DNA of 64,000 nt from Acinetobacter courvalinii (GCF_014635545.1 NZ_BMDA01000008.1:1-64000), one strand, 5' to 3'; shown: positions 50,607-60,208, numbered from the stretch's first letter. The notes: a model not told the origin generated them from the letters alone. Numbers and translations: made by a program.

Positions 50607-51071
50607 TTAGTTTTCATTTTCGCGTTGTTGCATTTGTTCAATCTGCTGACGAAATGCATCGACATCCTGAAAATCCTGATACACCGAAGCAAAACGTACA
50701 TAGGCTACATGATCCAGTGCAAACAGCGCCTGCATCACGATTTCACCAATGGTTCTGGATTTCACGTCCCGCTCACCCAAACGGCGAATATGCGACTGAA
50801 TGTCACTGAGTACCGTTTCAATCTGTTCTTGAGTCACAGGACGTTTCTGTAAAGCATGCATCAATGAACGACGTAATTTTGCCTCATCGAACGGCTCATT
50901 CTTACCATCCGATTTAATGACGCGTGGCATCACCACATCATAACTTTCAAATGTGGTAAAACGCTCACCACAGATGACGCACTCACGACGACGACGAATC
51001 TGACACCCTTCAGCAGCTAGACGGGAGTCGATAACTTTACTATCAGCAGCGTTACAAAATGGACAATGCAT
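50607..51071 (-). CDS. nrdR: Transcriptional repressor NrdR
   Basis: ATP/dATP-sensing repressor of ribonucleotide reductase genes. The N-terminal zinc ribbon is MHCPFC...CVICGERF and the rest is an ATP-cone with [19 protein letters not shown]. 154 residues is exact for the family. First gene of nrdR-ribD-methylase. Confidence 0.95.
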   Translation of the reverse strand: MHCPFCNAADSKVIDSRLAAEGCQIRRRRECVICGERFTTFESYDVVMPRVIKSDGKNEPFDEAKLRRSLMHALQKRPVTQEQIETVLSDIQSHIRRLGERDVKSRTIGEIVMQALFALDHVAYVRFASVYQDFQDVDAFRQQIEQMQQRENEN

Positions 51072-51147
51072 AGTTGCGCGATTATTTAATCTCTTCGCCT
51101 AAGTGTAGCAAAGTTTCTGCAATTGCAGAACCAGCACCCGGAAGGCA

Positions 51148-51176
51148 TAAAAAAACAGCCCCATGAGGCTGTTTTT
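51148..51176 (-). terminator. Terminator after amtB
   Basis: AAACAGCC pairs with GGCTGTTT; on the minus strand the stem runs into T7. Confidence 0.85.
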
Positions 51177-51195
51177 ACATCATATCTTGTATGAA

Positions 51196-52605
51196 TTATT
51201 CAATACGTTCGCCATGTTGACTCAAGTCAAGACCCATACGCTCATCATCAGCGCTAACACGGATCCCGATCACCAGATCAATCACTTTCAGAATAATGAA
51301 GGTCACGATTGCACTATATGCGATTGTTGCTAGTACACCTTCAATTTGCACCCACAATTGACCCGCAAACGTTGGCGCGAGTGCCACATTTGCAGCCTTG
51401 ATGATCTCATCGCTATAGAAGATGCCTGTCAGAATCGCACCAACAATACCACCGACTGCATGTAGACCAAATGCATCCAGAGCATCATCCGCTTTAAGCA
51501 GGCGTTTCAATGCGGTAATTCCCCAGAAACACACCACGCCACCGATGAGACCCATAATTAATGCGCCACCGACACCCACGAAACCAGCAGCAGGTGTAAT
51601 CACCACCAGACCAGCAACTGCACCAGATGCACCACCAAGTACCGATGCCTTACCACGAATCACACGTTCAACAATCAGCCAAGAGAATGCAGCAGCTGCG
51701 GCAGCAACTTGCGTTACCAAAATCGCCATACCTGCACGTGCACCCGCACCTAAAGCACTACCACCGTTAAAGCCGAACCAACCCACCCAAATCAGGCTGG
51801 CACCAATCACGGTTAAGGTCAGGTTATGCGGTGCCATCGATTCACGGCCAAGGCCGGTACGTTTGCCCAACATATACGCTGCAACCAGACCCGCGACACC
51901 GGCATTGATATGTACAACCGTACCACCAGCAAAATCTAATGCGCCTGCTTTAAATAACCAGCCATCTGCTGCCCAGACCCAGTGTGTAATCGGTGCATAA
52001 ACCAGAATCACCCACACTGCGATAAAGGCCATAAATGCAGAATACTTCATACGGTCAGCGATTGAACCACTGATAATGGCAACCGTAATGATGGCAAAGG
52101 TCATTTGGAAAATAATGAACAGGCTTTCTGGAATGGTACCCGTCAAGGCATCAAAGGCTACGCCATTCAGCATGGCTTTAGCGAGATCGCCGACATAGGC
52201 CCCTGAACCGGAGAAAGCCAGCGAGTAACCAACGGTCACCCAGATCAAGCTCACAAGAATCGCTGCAGAAAGGCTGAACATCATGGTGCTAAGAACATTT
52301 TTCTTACGCACCATCCCCCCATAGAACAAGGCTAGGCCGGGAATCGTCATCAACAGCACCAAAGCTGTTGAAACCAGCACCCATGCGGTATCACCCGTAT
52401 CGATGGTTGCTTCCGCAGCAGGTGCGGGAGTTGCCTCCACAGGAGCTGGCGCTTCTGCTGCAACAATATCTGTTGATGCAGTTGTGGTATCAACCGCTAC
52501 AGCGTGTTCAGTAACAGGTGTTGAAGCAGCATCTTCTGCCCAAACCAGCGCTGAACCACCTAAGAGTGCGCCAGATAGACTGAGCGCCATAAGCATTTTT
52601 TTCAT
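51196..52605 (-). CDS. amtB: Ammonium transporter AmtB
   Basis: Ammonium channel of the Amt/Mep/Rh family. A signal peptide (to about residue 23) precedes a Thr/Ala/Pro-rich extension (about 24-68) that E. coli AmtB lacks; eleven transmembrane helices follow, with GLALFYGGMVRKKNVLSTMM, DFAGGTVVHINAGVAGLVAA and FGLHAVGGIVGAILTGIF. 469 residues. Located 69 bases after glnK on the same strand, the standard glnK-amtB operon in which GlnK plugs the channel when nitrogen is plentiful. Confidence 0.95.
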   Translation of the reverse strand: MKKMLMALSLSGALLGGSALVWAEDAASTPVTEHAVAVDTTTASTDIVAAEAPAPVEATPAPAAEATIDTGDTAWVLVSTALVLLMTIPGLALFYGGMVRKKNVLSTMMFSLSAAILVSLIWVTVGYSLAFSGSGAYVGDLAKAMLNGVAFDALTGTIPESLFIIFQMTFAIITVAIISGSIADRMKYSAFMAFIAVWVILVYAPITHWVWAADGWLFKAGALDFAGGTVVHINAGVAGLVAAYMLGKRTGLGRESMAPHNLTLTVIGASLIWVGWFGFNGGSALGAGARAGMAILVTQVAAAAAAFSWLIVERVIRGKASVLGGASGAVAGLVVITPAAGFVGVGGALIMGLIGGVVCFWGITALKRLLKADDALDAFGLHAVGGIVGAILTGIFYSDEIIKAANVALAPTFAGQLWVQIEGVLATIAYSAIVTFIILKVIDLVIGIRVSADDERMGLDLSQHGERIE

Positions 52606-52674
52606 TCGTGTCCCCCAACCTGATTTCGCGAGCTATTGCTATACTTTTAATAGCTCAGCAAAGTTTGTGCCAAC

Positions 52675-53127
<453 letters not shown>

Positions 53128-53288
53128 TTAGCCTTGAAGATGTAGATTGTCCATCGAAAATAAGTATCATTTGCCGCTGTTTAACTGGATTGCTAAGTCA
53201 TATCCGCTTCTGGCCCGAACTGTGCTAGAGGATTGCGGCAAGCAGTGATACACTGAGCAGCAAACATACATAACTGATTGAGTCCCTT

Positions 53289-53516
53289 ATGATTGAAACG
53301 CTTTTACAGGCTATTTTGCAGCAAGTCGATCAACCGAAAAAAGATTTAGAAAAAAATCTGCGCGCCTTGTTAAATGAGAGCATCGAAAAACTGGATCTCG
53401 TTTCAAAACAAGAGCTTGATCGTCAAAGAACGGCACTTGAGCTTGCTAATCAACGTCTGACTGAACTCCAGCAACAAATGAAAACACTTGAAGACGTCAT
53501 TCAGAACAAAAAATAA
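53289..53516 (+). CDS. ubiK: Ubiquinone biosynthesis accessory factor UbiK (BMFP family)
   Basis: Small helical protein that assists aerobic ubiquinone synthesis in E. coli. 75 residues: a membrane-contacting amphipathic N-terminus (ETLLQAILQQV) and a C-terminal coiled coil (about 40-72, LELANQRLTELQQQMKTLEDVI). Divergent from glnK-amtB and followed by comM, an arrangement also seen in Pseudomonas. Confidence 0.9.
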   Translation: MIETLLQAILQQVDQPKKDLEKNLRALLNESIEKLDLVSKQELDRQRTALELANQRLTELQQQMKTLEDVIQNKK

Positions 53517-53585
53517 GCACCAACTCGGTGCATTTTGCACCCTTCAATGATTAAAAATAAAGCACCACAATGGAACAATAATAAG

Positions 53586-55073
53586 ATGTCTTTTGCCAAG
53601 ATCTACACCAGAGGGCTATTAGGACTACATGCCCCGCAAATTGAAGTTGAAGTACATATCAGTGCAGGGCTTCCTTCCTTAACCATTGTGGGTTTGCCGG
53701 AAGCTGCCGTGCGTGAAAGTAAAGATCGTGTACGTTCTGCCATCATCAATAGCGGTTTTCAATTTCCCACCAAGCGCTTAACCATCAATCTGGCACCTGC
53801 CGATTTACCTAAAGATGGTTCACGGCTGGATCTGCCGATTGCTTTAGGGATTCTGATTGCTTCTGGACAATTACCGGAACACAGTACCGAAGACTTTGAA
53901 TTTATAGGGGAACTGGCGCTGGATGGACATTTACGTCCCATTTCAGGGGCATTAACCATCGCCATGGCCTGCCAGCAGGCCCGACATCGTTTGCTGCTGC
54001 CCTCTGGTAATCTGGAGGAGGCAAACCAACTTCCCGATTTTGAAGTCTATGCCGCGCAACATTTACAAGAGGTGTGTGCACATTTTTCGGGCAATACCAA
54101 GCTGGTAGCTGCACCACAACGACCAAACTCAGCCACATCTGCCTATGCATTTGATCTGGCCGATGTAAAAGGACAGTTGCGCCCACGCCGTGCGCTGGAA
54201 ATTGCCGCTGCGGGCGGACATTCTTTATTATTTAAAGGCCCACCCGGCACAGGTAAAACCTTATTGGCATCTCGCCTGCCTTCGATTTTACCGCCGCTCA
54301 ATGCACAGGAAAATCTTGAAGTCGCCAGTATTTATTCGGTAGCCAACGCCCCGCACAGTTTTGGCCAGCGTCCATTTAGAGCACCCCACCATACCGCCTC
54401 AGCCATTGCGCTGGTCGGTGGCGGTTCCCAACCCAAGCCAGGTGAAATCACCTTAGCGCATCTGGGTGTTTTATTTTTAGATGAATTACCTGAATTTGAC
54501 CGCAAGGTGCTGGAAGTATTACGACAACCGTTAGAGTCCAAGGAGATTGTGATCTCTCGTGCGGCACGGCAAATGACCTTTCCTGCGAATTTCCAGTTTA
54601 TTGCAGCCATGAATCCTTGCCCATGTGGTTATGCCTTTAATCAGGACAGCCGTTGCCAATGTTCCCCGGAAAGTATTCAACGCTATCAAAACCGAATCTC
54701 TGGCCCATTGCTGGATCGTATTGATTTACATATTGATGTACCGCCGTTACAAGCTCAGGAACTACAAGACCGTACCCCCACCGAGAATTCTGCCAGTGTA
54801 AGACAACGCGTGATTGCTGCTTACAACAAACAGATTCAGAGACAGCAATGCTTAAATCAGGCGTTGTCACCGAAGTTACTGGAACAACATGCACTGTTAG
54901 ATGACAGCTCAACCAAAATTATCGAAATGGCGCAGCAACGCCTTAACCTGTCTGCACGTGCCTATCATCGAGTATTGCGCGTTGCACGCACGATTGCCGA
55001 CTTAGCCGAAAGTGATCTGATCTCAAGCAGCCATTTAACCGAAGCACTGTCCTATCGGGGCAATCAAACCTGA
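53586..55073 (+). CDS. comM: ComM (YifB-type Mg-chelatase-like AAA+ ATPase), intact
   Basis: Helicase that promotes branch migration during natural transformation. N-terminal ChlI-like domain with GLPSLTIVGLPEAAVRESKDRVRSA, AAA+ domain (about 205-380) with Walker A GPPGTGKT, GVLFLDELPEF and NPCPCGY, then a C-terminal Mg_chelatase domain with RAYHRVLRVARTIADLA. Start ATG 53586 gives 495 residues, the full length. In many A. baumannii strains AbaR-type resistance islands sit in comM; here the frame is uninterrupted. Confidence 0.95.
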   Translation: MSFAKIYTRGLLGLHAPQIEVEVHISAGLPSLTIVGLPEAAVRESKDRVRSAIINSGFQFPTKRLTINLAPADLPKDGSRLDLPIALGILIASGQLPEHSTEDFEFIGELALDGHLRPISGALTIAMACQQARHRLLLPSGNLEEANQLPDFEVYAAQHLQEVCAHFSGNTKLVAAPQRPNSATSAYAFDLADVKGQLRPRRALEIAAAGGHSLLFKGPPGTGKTLLASRLPSILPPLNAQENLEVASIYSVANAPHSFGQRPFRAPHHTASAIALVGGGSQPKPGEITLAHLGVLFLDELPEFDRKVLEVLRQPLESKEIVISRAARQMTFPANFQFIAAMNPCPCGYAFNQDSRCQCSPESIQRYQNRISGPLLDRIDLHIDVPPLQAQELQDRTPTENSASVRQRVIAAYNKQIQRQQCLNQALSPKLLEQHALLDDSSTKIIEMAQQRLNLSARAYHRVLRVARTIADLAESDLISSSHLTEALSYRGNQT

Positions 55074-55159
55074 GTTTTTTCTTTTCCTACCCCAACAAAA
55101 GTATCCATCAAAGTGCGGGTACTTTTGTGAAGCATGATTTTAAAAATAAACAATAGAAG

Positions 55160-55252
55160 ATGGAATCATCAGCACCAAGCGAGATCAATATTCCAGACAA
55201 GCAACCTGATCATTCCTCCCTAAATAACTTTCTCGCGGGCTGGCGATTATGA
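55160..55252 (+). CDS. Possible 30-residue ORF coupled to the TauE/SafE permease gene
   Basis: ATG 55160 opens 30 sense codons ending in TGA at 55250-55252, which overlaps the next gene's ATG (TTATGACC). The peptide begins MESSAPSEIN and ends NFLAGWRL; it is hydrophilic and unlike any family I know. A weak GAAG precedes the ATG. The exact overlap suggests translational coupling. It could instead be chance. Confidence 0.35.
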   Translation: MESSAPSEINIPDKQPDHSSLNNFLAGWRL

Positions 55253-56013
55253 CCTACGACACGGTGCTACTTAGCTTAGGATTCTTTGCCTTCTGTGGTG
55301 GTCTGATTGACGCCGCAGTGGGTGGCGGCGGTTTAGTCCAAATACCCGCGCTATTACATGCATTGCCCCAACACAGCATAACCACAGTGTTGGGTACCAA
55401 TAAACTGGCGGTATGGGCAGGTACTGTTTCCTCTATTTTTAGATATGTGAATAAAATTCAATTGGTCTGGAAGTTGCTCATCCCGACCATGCTATCAGCC
55501 TTTATCTTTGCCTTTGTGGGTGCAATGACGATTGCACATATTCCCAAGCAATTGATGAGCTATCTTGTGTTGTTTTTACTCATCTTTATGGCGATTTATA
55601 CCTTTCTCAAGAAGGACTTAGGCACCCATAACCGCTATGTGAACTGTGGAGCTAAAGAAATTGCTCTAGGAATCTTTTTTGGTGGACTCATCGGATTCTA
55701 TGATGGTGTATTTGGGCCAGGCAGTGGCAGCTTCCTGTTGTTCTTGTTTGTCAAAGGCTTTGGCTTTGATTTTCTCAACGCCTCTGCATCAGCCAAAATT
55801 GTGAACATTGGCACCTTTAGTTCAGCACTTTTATTCTTTATTCCTACAGGTCATGTGCTGTGGGAAATCGGCTTAATGATTGCCGTCTGTAATGTCTTGG
55901 GCGCCTTCGTCGGTGTATTTCTGGCGCTGCGCTATGGCAGTCAGTTTATCCGGATATTTTTTCTGTTCCTGTTAGTCTTTCTGATTGTCAGGATGGGTTT
56001 ATCTATAGTGTGA
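55249..56013 (+). CDS. TauE/SafE (TSUP) family membrane permease
   Basis: Predicted anion or organosulfur exporter/importer of the TSUP family. About eight transmembrane helices in 254 residues; the duplicated family motif is visible as GGLIDAAVGGGGLVQIPALL and GLIGFYDGVFGPGSGSFLLFL. The substrate is not predictable. No ribosome-binding site is obvious, which fits coupling to the tiny ORF upstream. Confidence 0.9.
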   Translation: MTYDTVLLSLGFFAFCGGLIDAAVGGGGLVQIPALLHALPQHSITTVLGTNKLAVWAGTVSSIFRYVNKIQLVWKLLIPTMLSAFIFAFVGAMTIAHIPKQLMSYLVLFLLIFMAIYTFLKKDLGTHNRYVNCGAKEIALGIFFGGLIGFYDGVFGPGSGSFLLFLFVKGFGFDFLNASASAKIVNIGTFSSALLFFIPTGHVLWEIGLMIAVCNVLGAFVGVFLALRYGSQFIRIFFLFLLVFLIVRMGLSIV

Positions 56014-56073
56014 ATTCATCGCCAGTCATTATTTGATTTGAACGCTCTCTCAAGCGACTATCTTTCCATATAG

Positions 56074-56099
56074 AAAGCCAGCAATAGAGCTGGCTTTTT
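56074..56099 (+). terminator. Terminator after the TSUP gene
   Basis: AAAGCCAGC pairs with GCTGGCTTT around six bases, followed by T5. Confidence 0.83.
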
Positions 56100-56115
56100 G
56101 TTTATCCAAGCAAGC

Positions 56116-56886
56116 TTAGAAAGCTTTGGTCAAGGTAAATACTGCACCTGTTTCTGTGCCACGTTTATACGGTTGGAAATCTGCATCAATATTGGTGCCT
56201 ACTGCAGCCAGTTCAGCAGTCAGGCCAGACACGGATTTGACGCTATAGGTCACACCCACTTTCCAGTCGACATAATTATCGTCTTCACCACCGGTATCAC
56301 TGAAGTCATAGTTATCTACTTTGGTATAGCCGACACTTGCCACTCCACCAAAGCCAGTATCCGCAAACGGAATGTTATAGGTAGTATTCACATACCAGCC
56401 GTTCTCATCTGTACCTGCAAAATCATTGGTATAGTTCAAACTCCCCAATAGACTATCTCCAGAGGCCAATACATTTTTAAAGCCCAGTTTTGCGTAGAGT
56501 TCTAACCAGTTCAGGTCAGATGCACTTGGATAACCGTAATACCATAAACCAACATCTAAAGTCGGCTTACCGGCAAATGGTAGCTCAGTCGCATAGCCGA
56601 CATAAGGGTCTAACTCGAGATGCGGATCAGCACCACCGAAATTAACATTTGAGCCCCATACCCCCGCATAAAGACCAGATGAATGTGTTAATGCAAAACC
56701 GCCCTGTACCGCCGGATCAGATTGGGTTTGAGTAATACCACGATAACGATAATCTGTCGTTAACGCAGCCGTTCCTGAAAAACTCAGACCGTATTGAGAT
56801 AAGGTATTGGCCTCTTCTGCCATCGCAAAAGTTGAAGTGACAGCACAAATACTCAACGCGATCGCTTTACATGCAAATTTCATCAT
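56116..56886 (-). CDS. TorF-family putative porin
   Basis: Outer-membrane beta-barrel of the gcw_chp/TorF family, function not established. Signal peptide to about residue 24 (TFAMA), then alternating beta-strand sequence with the family start LSFSGTAALTTDYRYRGITQTQSDPAVQGGF and a terminal aromatic (LTKAF). Start ATG 56886 has GGGGGAG six bases upstream. 256 residues. A consensus sigma54 promoter lies about 65-80 bases upstream, so expression is probably tied to nitrogen (NtrC) or another sigma54 activator. Confidence 0.88.
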   Translation of the reverse strand: MMKFACKAIALSICAVTSTFAMAEEANTLSQYGLSFSGTAALTTDYRYRGITQTQSDPAVQGGFALTHSSGLYAGVWGSNVNFGGADPHLELDPYVGYATELPFAGKPTLDVGLWYYGYPSASDLNWLELYAKLGFKNVLASGDSLLGSLNYTNDFAGTDENGWYVNTTYNIPFADTGFGGVASVGYTKVDNYDFSDTGGEDDNYVDWKVGVTYSVKSVSGLTAELAAVGTNIDADFQPYKRGTETGAVFTLTKAF

Positions 56887-57623
56887 CTTGATCTCCCCCA
56901 TGATGGATATTCGACTGATTTAAGTTTTAAATTGCATCGCATAGTCAGTAGCAATTGCTGTGCCAACTCCATTTAAGCCCCTATTCAACTTGGTTTTATC
57001 CAATAACCTCTCTTGACTTAGATTTTTACGCTCTCCAAGTGAGTCCCTTACTGTAATCCTCTGAGTTTTTGAACTATTAAGACGCATTCATCCATTCAAG
57101 ATTATTTTTCGCACAAAAAAGTGGCATATCTTGAACTGCAAAAACATCTGACTTGCTTAAAATATAGGCATTTCGTTATAAAAATAGGCGTTGTCCCATA
57201 AAAGTGCATAGTTAAAACTTAAATCCGCCTGAACTTTTGTAAATTTTAGAACGGACAGTCATTGCCATTCGTCGGGATGTCATTTTTTGCAAATCAAGCT
57301 GAATATTTTTTAAACAAAGAAAAAATAAATATTTAAAATAAAAGAAAAATTACCTCAATAAATCACATATTTTGATTCAAACCAAACAAAAAATAACCAG
57401 ATTATTTTATATCCAAAATAAATAATATTATTATTTAAAATCATAAACTTAAATTTATAACGTGTATTTTTTAAACAAGAAATAAATCATAAAATTTTAT
57501 AAGTATTTTATTTAAAAATAATTAAAATTTTTTAATAAAAATCTATCTTTTTTATGCATAACTTATACAATTGATCAAAATTTCGGTCTTATCCCAAATT
57601 TATTATTTCTAATGAGGCGAGCT
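56887..57623. other. AT-rich divergent region between two porin genes
   Basis: About 740 bases without a supported gene. It contains the sigma54 promoter at 56950-56965 for the TorF porin. The half nearest the OprD-type gene (57280-57600) is extremely AT-rich and must hold its promoter. A possible half-dyad GCAC/GTGG is at 57111-57124. Confidence 0.6.
56950..56965 (-). promoter_or_regulatory. Consensus sigma54 promoter of the TorF porin gene
   Basis: On the minus strand TTGGCACAGCAATTGCT: TGGCAC, five bases, TTGCT, with GG and GC ten bases apart, matching the -24/-12 consensus at every key position. The predicted start is about 50 bases before the ATG. Confidence 0.82.
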
Positions 57624-58919
57624 ATGCCAAAGGCAAAGAAACTTACTTTAGCGGTTTTGATTAATGCCGCGTTAATTACCTCAACATATGCAAGCGAACA
57701 AAGCGAAGCAAAAGGACTTGTTGAAGATGCCAAAGGGGATATTTTATTCCGTACTGGTTATTTAAATCGTGACAAAAAGAATGGTGTCGAAGACACTAGC
57801 TCATATGCTCAGACGGCAATGGTGAAACTGGAAACTGGTTTTACTCAAGGTTTAGTTGGCTTTGGCGCTGGTGTGATCGGCGATGGCTCTTTTAAATTAG
57901 GCTCAAACAATAATGCTGGTAACGGCATGATCCCACGCGAACGCCTAAATGGTGTAGATGGTAAAGGTGACACATATGATCACTGGGCACGTGGCGGCGG
58001 TTTTGTTAAAGCTCGTATTTCGAATACGACTGTGACTTATGGTACACAAGTTCTCGATATTCCTGTTTTAGCAAGTAATACTGCACGTTTAGTACCGGAA
58101 TATTTTGAAGGTGTCTTGGCTACTAGCCGTGAAATTAACGGATTAGAGTTAACTGCGGGTAAATTCACTAAAGACCAGTACTCTGATCAGATCAATACTG
58201 ATGGCCGCAAACTTGATCGTGCCGTGGTTTGGGGTGCAAAATACAAATTTGATGATAACTTGAGTGCATCTTACTTTGGCTTGGACAGCAAGGATAAACT
58301 CGATCGTCATTATGTCAATGCCAACTACAAACAACCCTTGAATCAAGAAGGTAGTGCGCTGACTTATGACTTAAGTGCTTACCATACCAAATGGGATGAA
58401 AAAGCGAGCACTTATTCAAGTACCACTGATGACTTGTCTAATCGTAAAAATACCATTTGGGCGCTTTCTACGACCTATAATACGGGTCCACACAGCGTGA
58501 TGCTGGCTTACCAGCAGAACAATGGTAATACCGGTTATGATTACGGCGAGAACGCTGATGGCGCTCAAAGTATCTATTTACCAAACTCTTACTTGTCTGA
58601 CTTTATTGGTAACAGCGAAAAATCTGCACAGTTGCAATATAACGTCGACTTTGGTGGCTATGGCGTACCAGGCTTAAGCTGGACCACTGCCTACGTCTAT
58701 GGTTGGGATATCAAAGTCAAGAATTTGACTGATAATGCACATGAACGTGAATTCTTTAACCAAGTGAAATACACAGTTCAATCTGGTTTTGCTAAAGATG
58801 CGAGCTTACGTTTACGTCACTCGTATTACCGTGCAAGTGATGAATATCAAACAAATGCCTACATTGGTGATACCAACGAATGGCGTATCTGGCTTGATAT
58901 TCCTGTGAAATTATTCTAA
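57624..58919 (+). CDS. OprD/Occ-family outer-membrane porin
   Basis: Substrate-specific beta-barrel channel. Signal peptide to about residue 24 (STYASEQ), then OprD-type barrel sequence: GLVEDAKGDILFRTGYLNRD, a YAQTAMVKLETGFTQGLVGFG strand pair, and a C-terminal aromatic (WLDIPVKLF). 431 residues is normal. Start ATG 57624 has GAGG six bases upstream. Related proteins import small organic acids or basic amino acids; substrate unknown here. Confidence 0.9.
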   Translation: MPKAKKLTLAVLINAALITSTYASEQSEAKGLVEDAKGDILFRTGYLNRDKKNGVEDTSSYAQTAMVKLETGFTQGLVGFGAGVIGDGSFKLGSNNNAGNGMIPRERLNGVDGKGDTYDHWARGGGFVKARISNTTVTYGTQVLDIPVLASNTARLVPEYFEGVLATSREINGLELTAGKFTKDQYSDQINTDGRKLDRAVVWGAKYKFDDNLSASYFGLDSKDKLDRHYVNANYKQPLNQEGSALTYDLSAYHTKWDEKASTYSSTTDDLSNRKNTIWALSTTYNTGPHSVMLAYQQNNGNTGYDYGENADGAQSIYLPNSYLSDFIGNSEKSAQLQYNVDFGGYGVPGLSWTTAYVYGWDIKVKNLTDNAHEREFFNQVKYTVQSGFAKDASLRLRHSYYRASDEYQTNAYIGDTNEWRIWLDIPVKLF

Positions 58920-58938
58920 TTCACAGTTGATCAAGCAA

Positions 58939-58973
58939 TAAAAAACTCCATTCAAATGAATGGAGTTTTTTTA
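58939..58973. terminator. Bidirectional terminator between the OprD-type porin and ppa
   Basis: AAAAACTCCATTCA pairs with TGAATGGAGTTTTT; a T7 run lies on the plus-strand side. Confidence 0.88.
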
Positions 58974-59017
58974 TGACCAGCTTTTAAAAATTTAAAATCT
59001 GGCCCAGCATTTCAAAG

Positions 59018-59545
59018 TTACTTTTTAGCCGCTTCGATTGCTTTAAGTACTTCAGCTTTAGCAACGTCAGCACCTTCCCAACCACTGATTTTTACCCATT
59101 TACCAGGTTCTAAATCTTTATAATGGGCAAAGAAGTGCTCAACTTGGCTGATCAATAATGGCGGAAGATCCGTATATTCTTGAACATCTTTATAAAGTGG
59201 AGATAATTTTTCGTGTGGAACAGCGATCAGTTTCGCATCGATACCACCGTCATCTTCCATTTTTAATTTGCCCACTGGACGGCAACGAATCACAGAACCA
59301 GCAGCAACAGGATGTGGAGTTACAACAAGTACGTCTAATGGATCACCATCTTCAGACAAGGTATTTGGTACATAACCGTAGTTTGCTGGGTAGAACATTG
59401 CTGTACCCATGAAACGGTCTACAAATAACGCATCTGAATCTTTATCGATTTCGTATTTGATTGGGGCTGCATTTGCAGGAATTTCGATAATGACATAGAT
59501 GTCATTTGGTGCGTCTTTACCCGCAGGAATATTGCTATAACTCAT
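59018..59545 (-). CDS. ppa: Inorganic pyrophosphatase
   Basis: Hydrolyses pyrophosphate, pulling biosynthetic reactions forward. Family I: the metal-binding signature [13 protein letters not shown] is at about 66-78, with [18 protein letters not shown] and [12 protein letters not shown] before it. 175 residues matches E. coli Ppa. Monocistronic by its flanks. Confidence 0.96.
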   Translation of the reverse strand: MSYSNIPAGKDAPNDIYVIIEIPANAAPIKYEIDKDSDALFVDRFMGTAMFYPANYGYVPNTLSEDGDPLDVLVVTPHPVAAGSVIRCRPVGKLKMEDDGGIDAKLIAVPHEKLSPLYKDVQEYTDLPPLLISQVEHFFAHYKDLEPGKWVKISGWEGADVAKAEVLKAIEAAKK

Positions 59546-59659
59546 ATCAACACTCGTTTATATTGTGAAGTAGATGTAAATCGGACCGATTATAACGTGA
59601 ATACAGCGAAAATGATGCTAGATATGTAGCGAGCTGGCGAATTTTATAGCCAGCTGTCA

Positions 59660-60073
59660 TCAGGTCATTTTGATCGTAATCACAAACAGTAAAATTGGAC
59701 AAAGTAGCGAGAAAAACCAGATGATTGAACGTAATGTGGCCAGATTGGCCAGATAGCAAATGCCATAAATCACACGAAAGACGATATAGGCCCAGCCAAA
59801 AGTCAGAATAAAGCGTTCAGGAACCACCATATATTCTGCCATCAAAATCGCAGCAATAAACAAAGGCAGACTTTCAAAGCTATTTTGTTGTACCGCATTT
59901 GCCCGTGCTGACAGCCCTGTGGTTTTCGCTAAAAAATCACGAGGATTCTGATTATCTTTTGCTTGAAAACCACCTTTTGATTTTGCAATCAAGGTAAAAA
60001 CATACGGCAATAAACATGCGACGATAATAATCAATATAATGCCGCTAATACCTTGCATGCTGACATCCATCAT
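59660..60073 (-). CDS. MAPEG family membrane protein
   Basis: Four-helix membrane protein of the glutathione/eicosanoid-metabolism superfamily. 137 residues with NPRDFLAKTTGLSARANAVQQNSFESLPLF, the MAPEG signature (Glu and Asn-containing helix), and LTFGWAYIVFRVIYGICYLAN. A hairpin AGCTGGC/GCCAGCT (59632-59655) follows but lacks a T-run. The bacterial function is unknown. ATG at 60070 is an alternative start. Confidence 0.88.
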   Translation of the reverse strand: MMDVSMQGISGIILIIIVACLLPYVFTLIAKSKGGFQAKDNQNPRDFLAKTTGLSARANAVQQNSFESLPLFIAAILMAEYMVVPERFILTFGWAYIVFRVIYGICYLANLATLRSIIWFFSLLCPILLFVITIKMT

Positions 60074-60130
60074 TTGAAGTTCTTCTGATCATGCTATCAT
60101 AACTTATAATTTATTGAACATTCATGTGTG

Positions 60131-60186
60131 CTTGTTCAACAAGCGTTTCTTTTACACACCTTGTTTGTGTAAAAGTTGTGTTTTTT
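60131..60186 (+). promoter_or_regulatory. Two tandem dyads in the leader of the next gene (possible attenuator)
   Basis: CTTGTT-C-AACAAG (60131-60143) is followed by CTTTTACACA (60149-60158) paired with TGTGTAAAAG (60166-60175), then TTGTG and T6. The second looks like a weak intrinsic terminator 20-30 bases before the start of the downstream gene. Confidence 0.35.
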
Positions 60187-60208
60187 CATACTGTTTTAAG
60201 GTCAACCT

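Noticed and set aside
51422-52000. 192-codon plus-strand ORF opposite amtB
   Set aside because: A Pro/Ala-rich shadow of amtB, whose conserved motifs occupy the minus strand.
57185-57245. GGCGTTGTCCCATAAA, which resembles an insertion-sequence end
   Set aside because: No matching opposite end, no target duplication and no transposase remnant could be found in the window.
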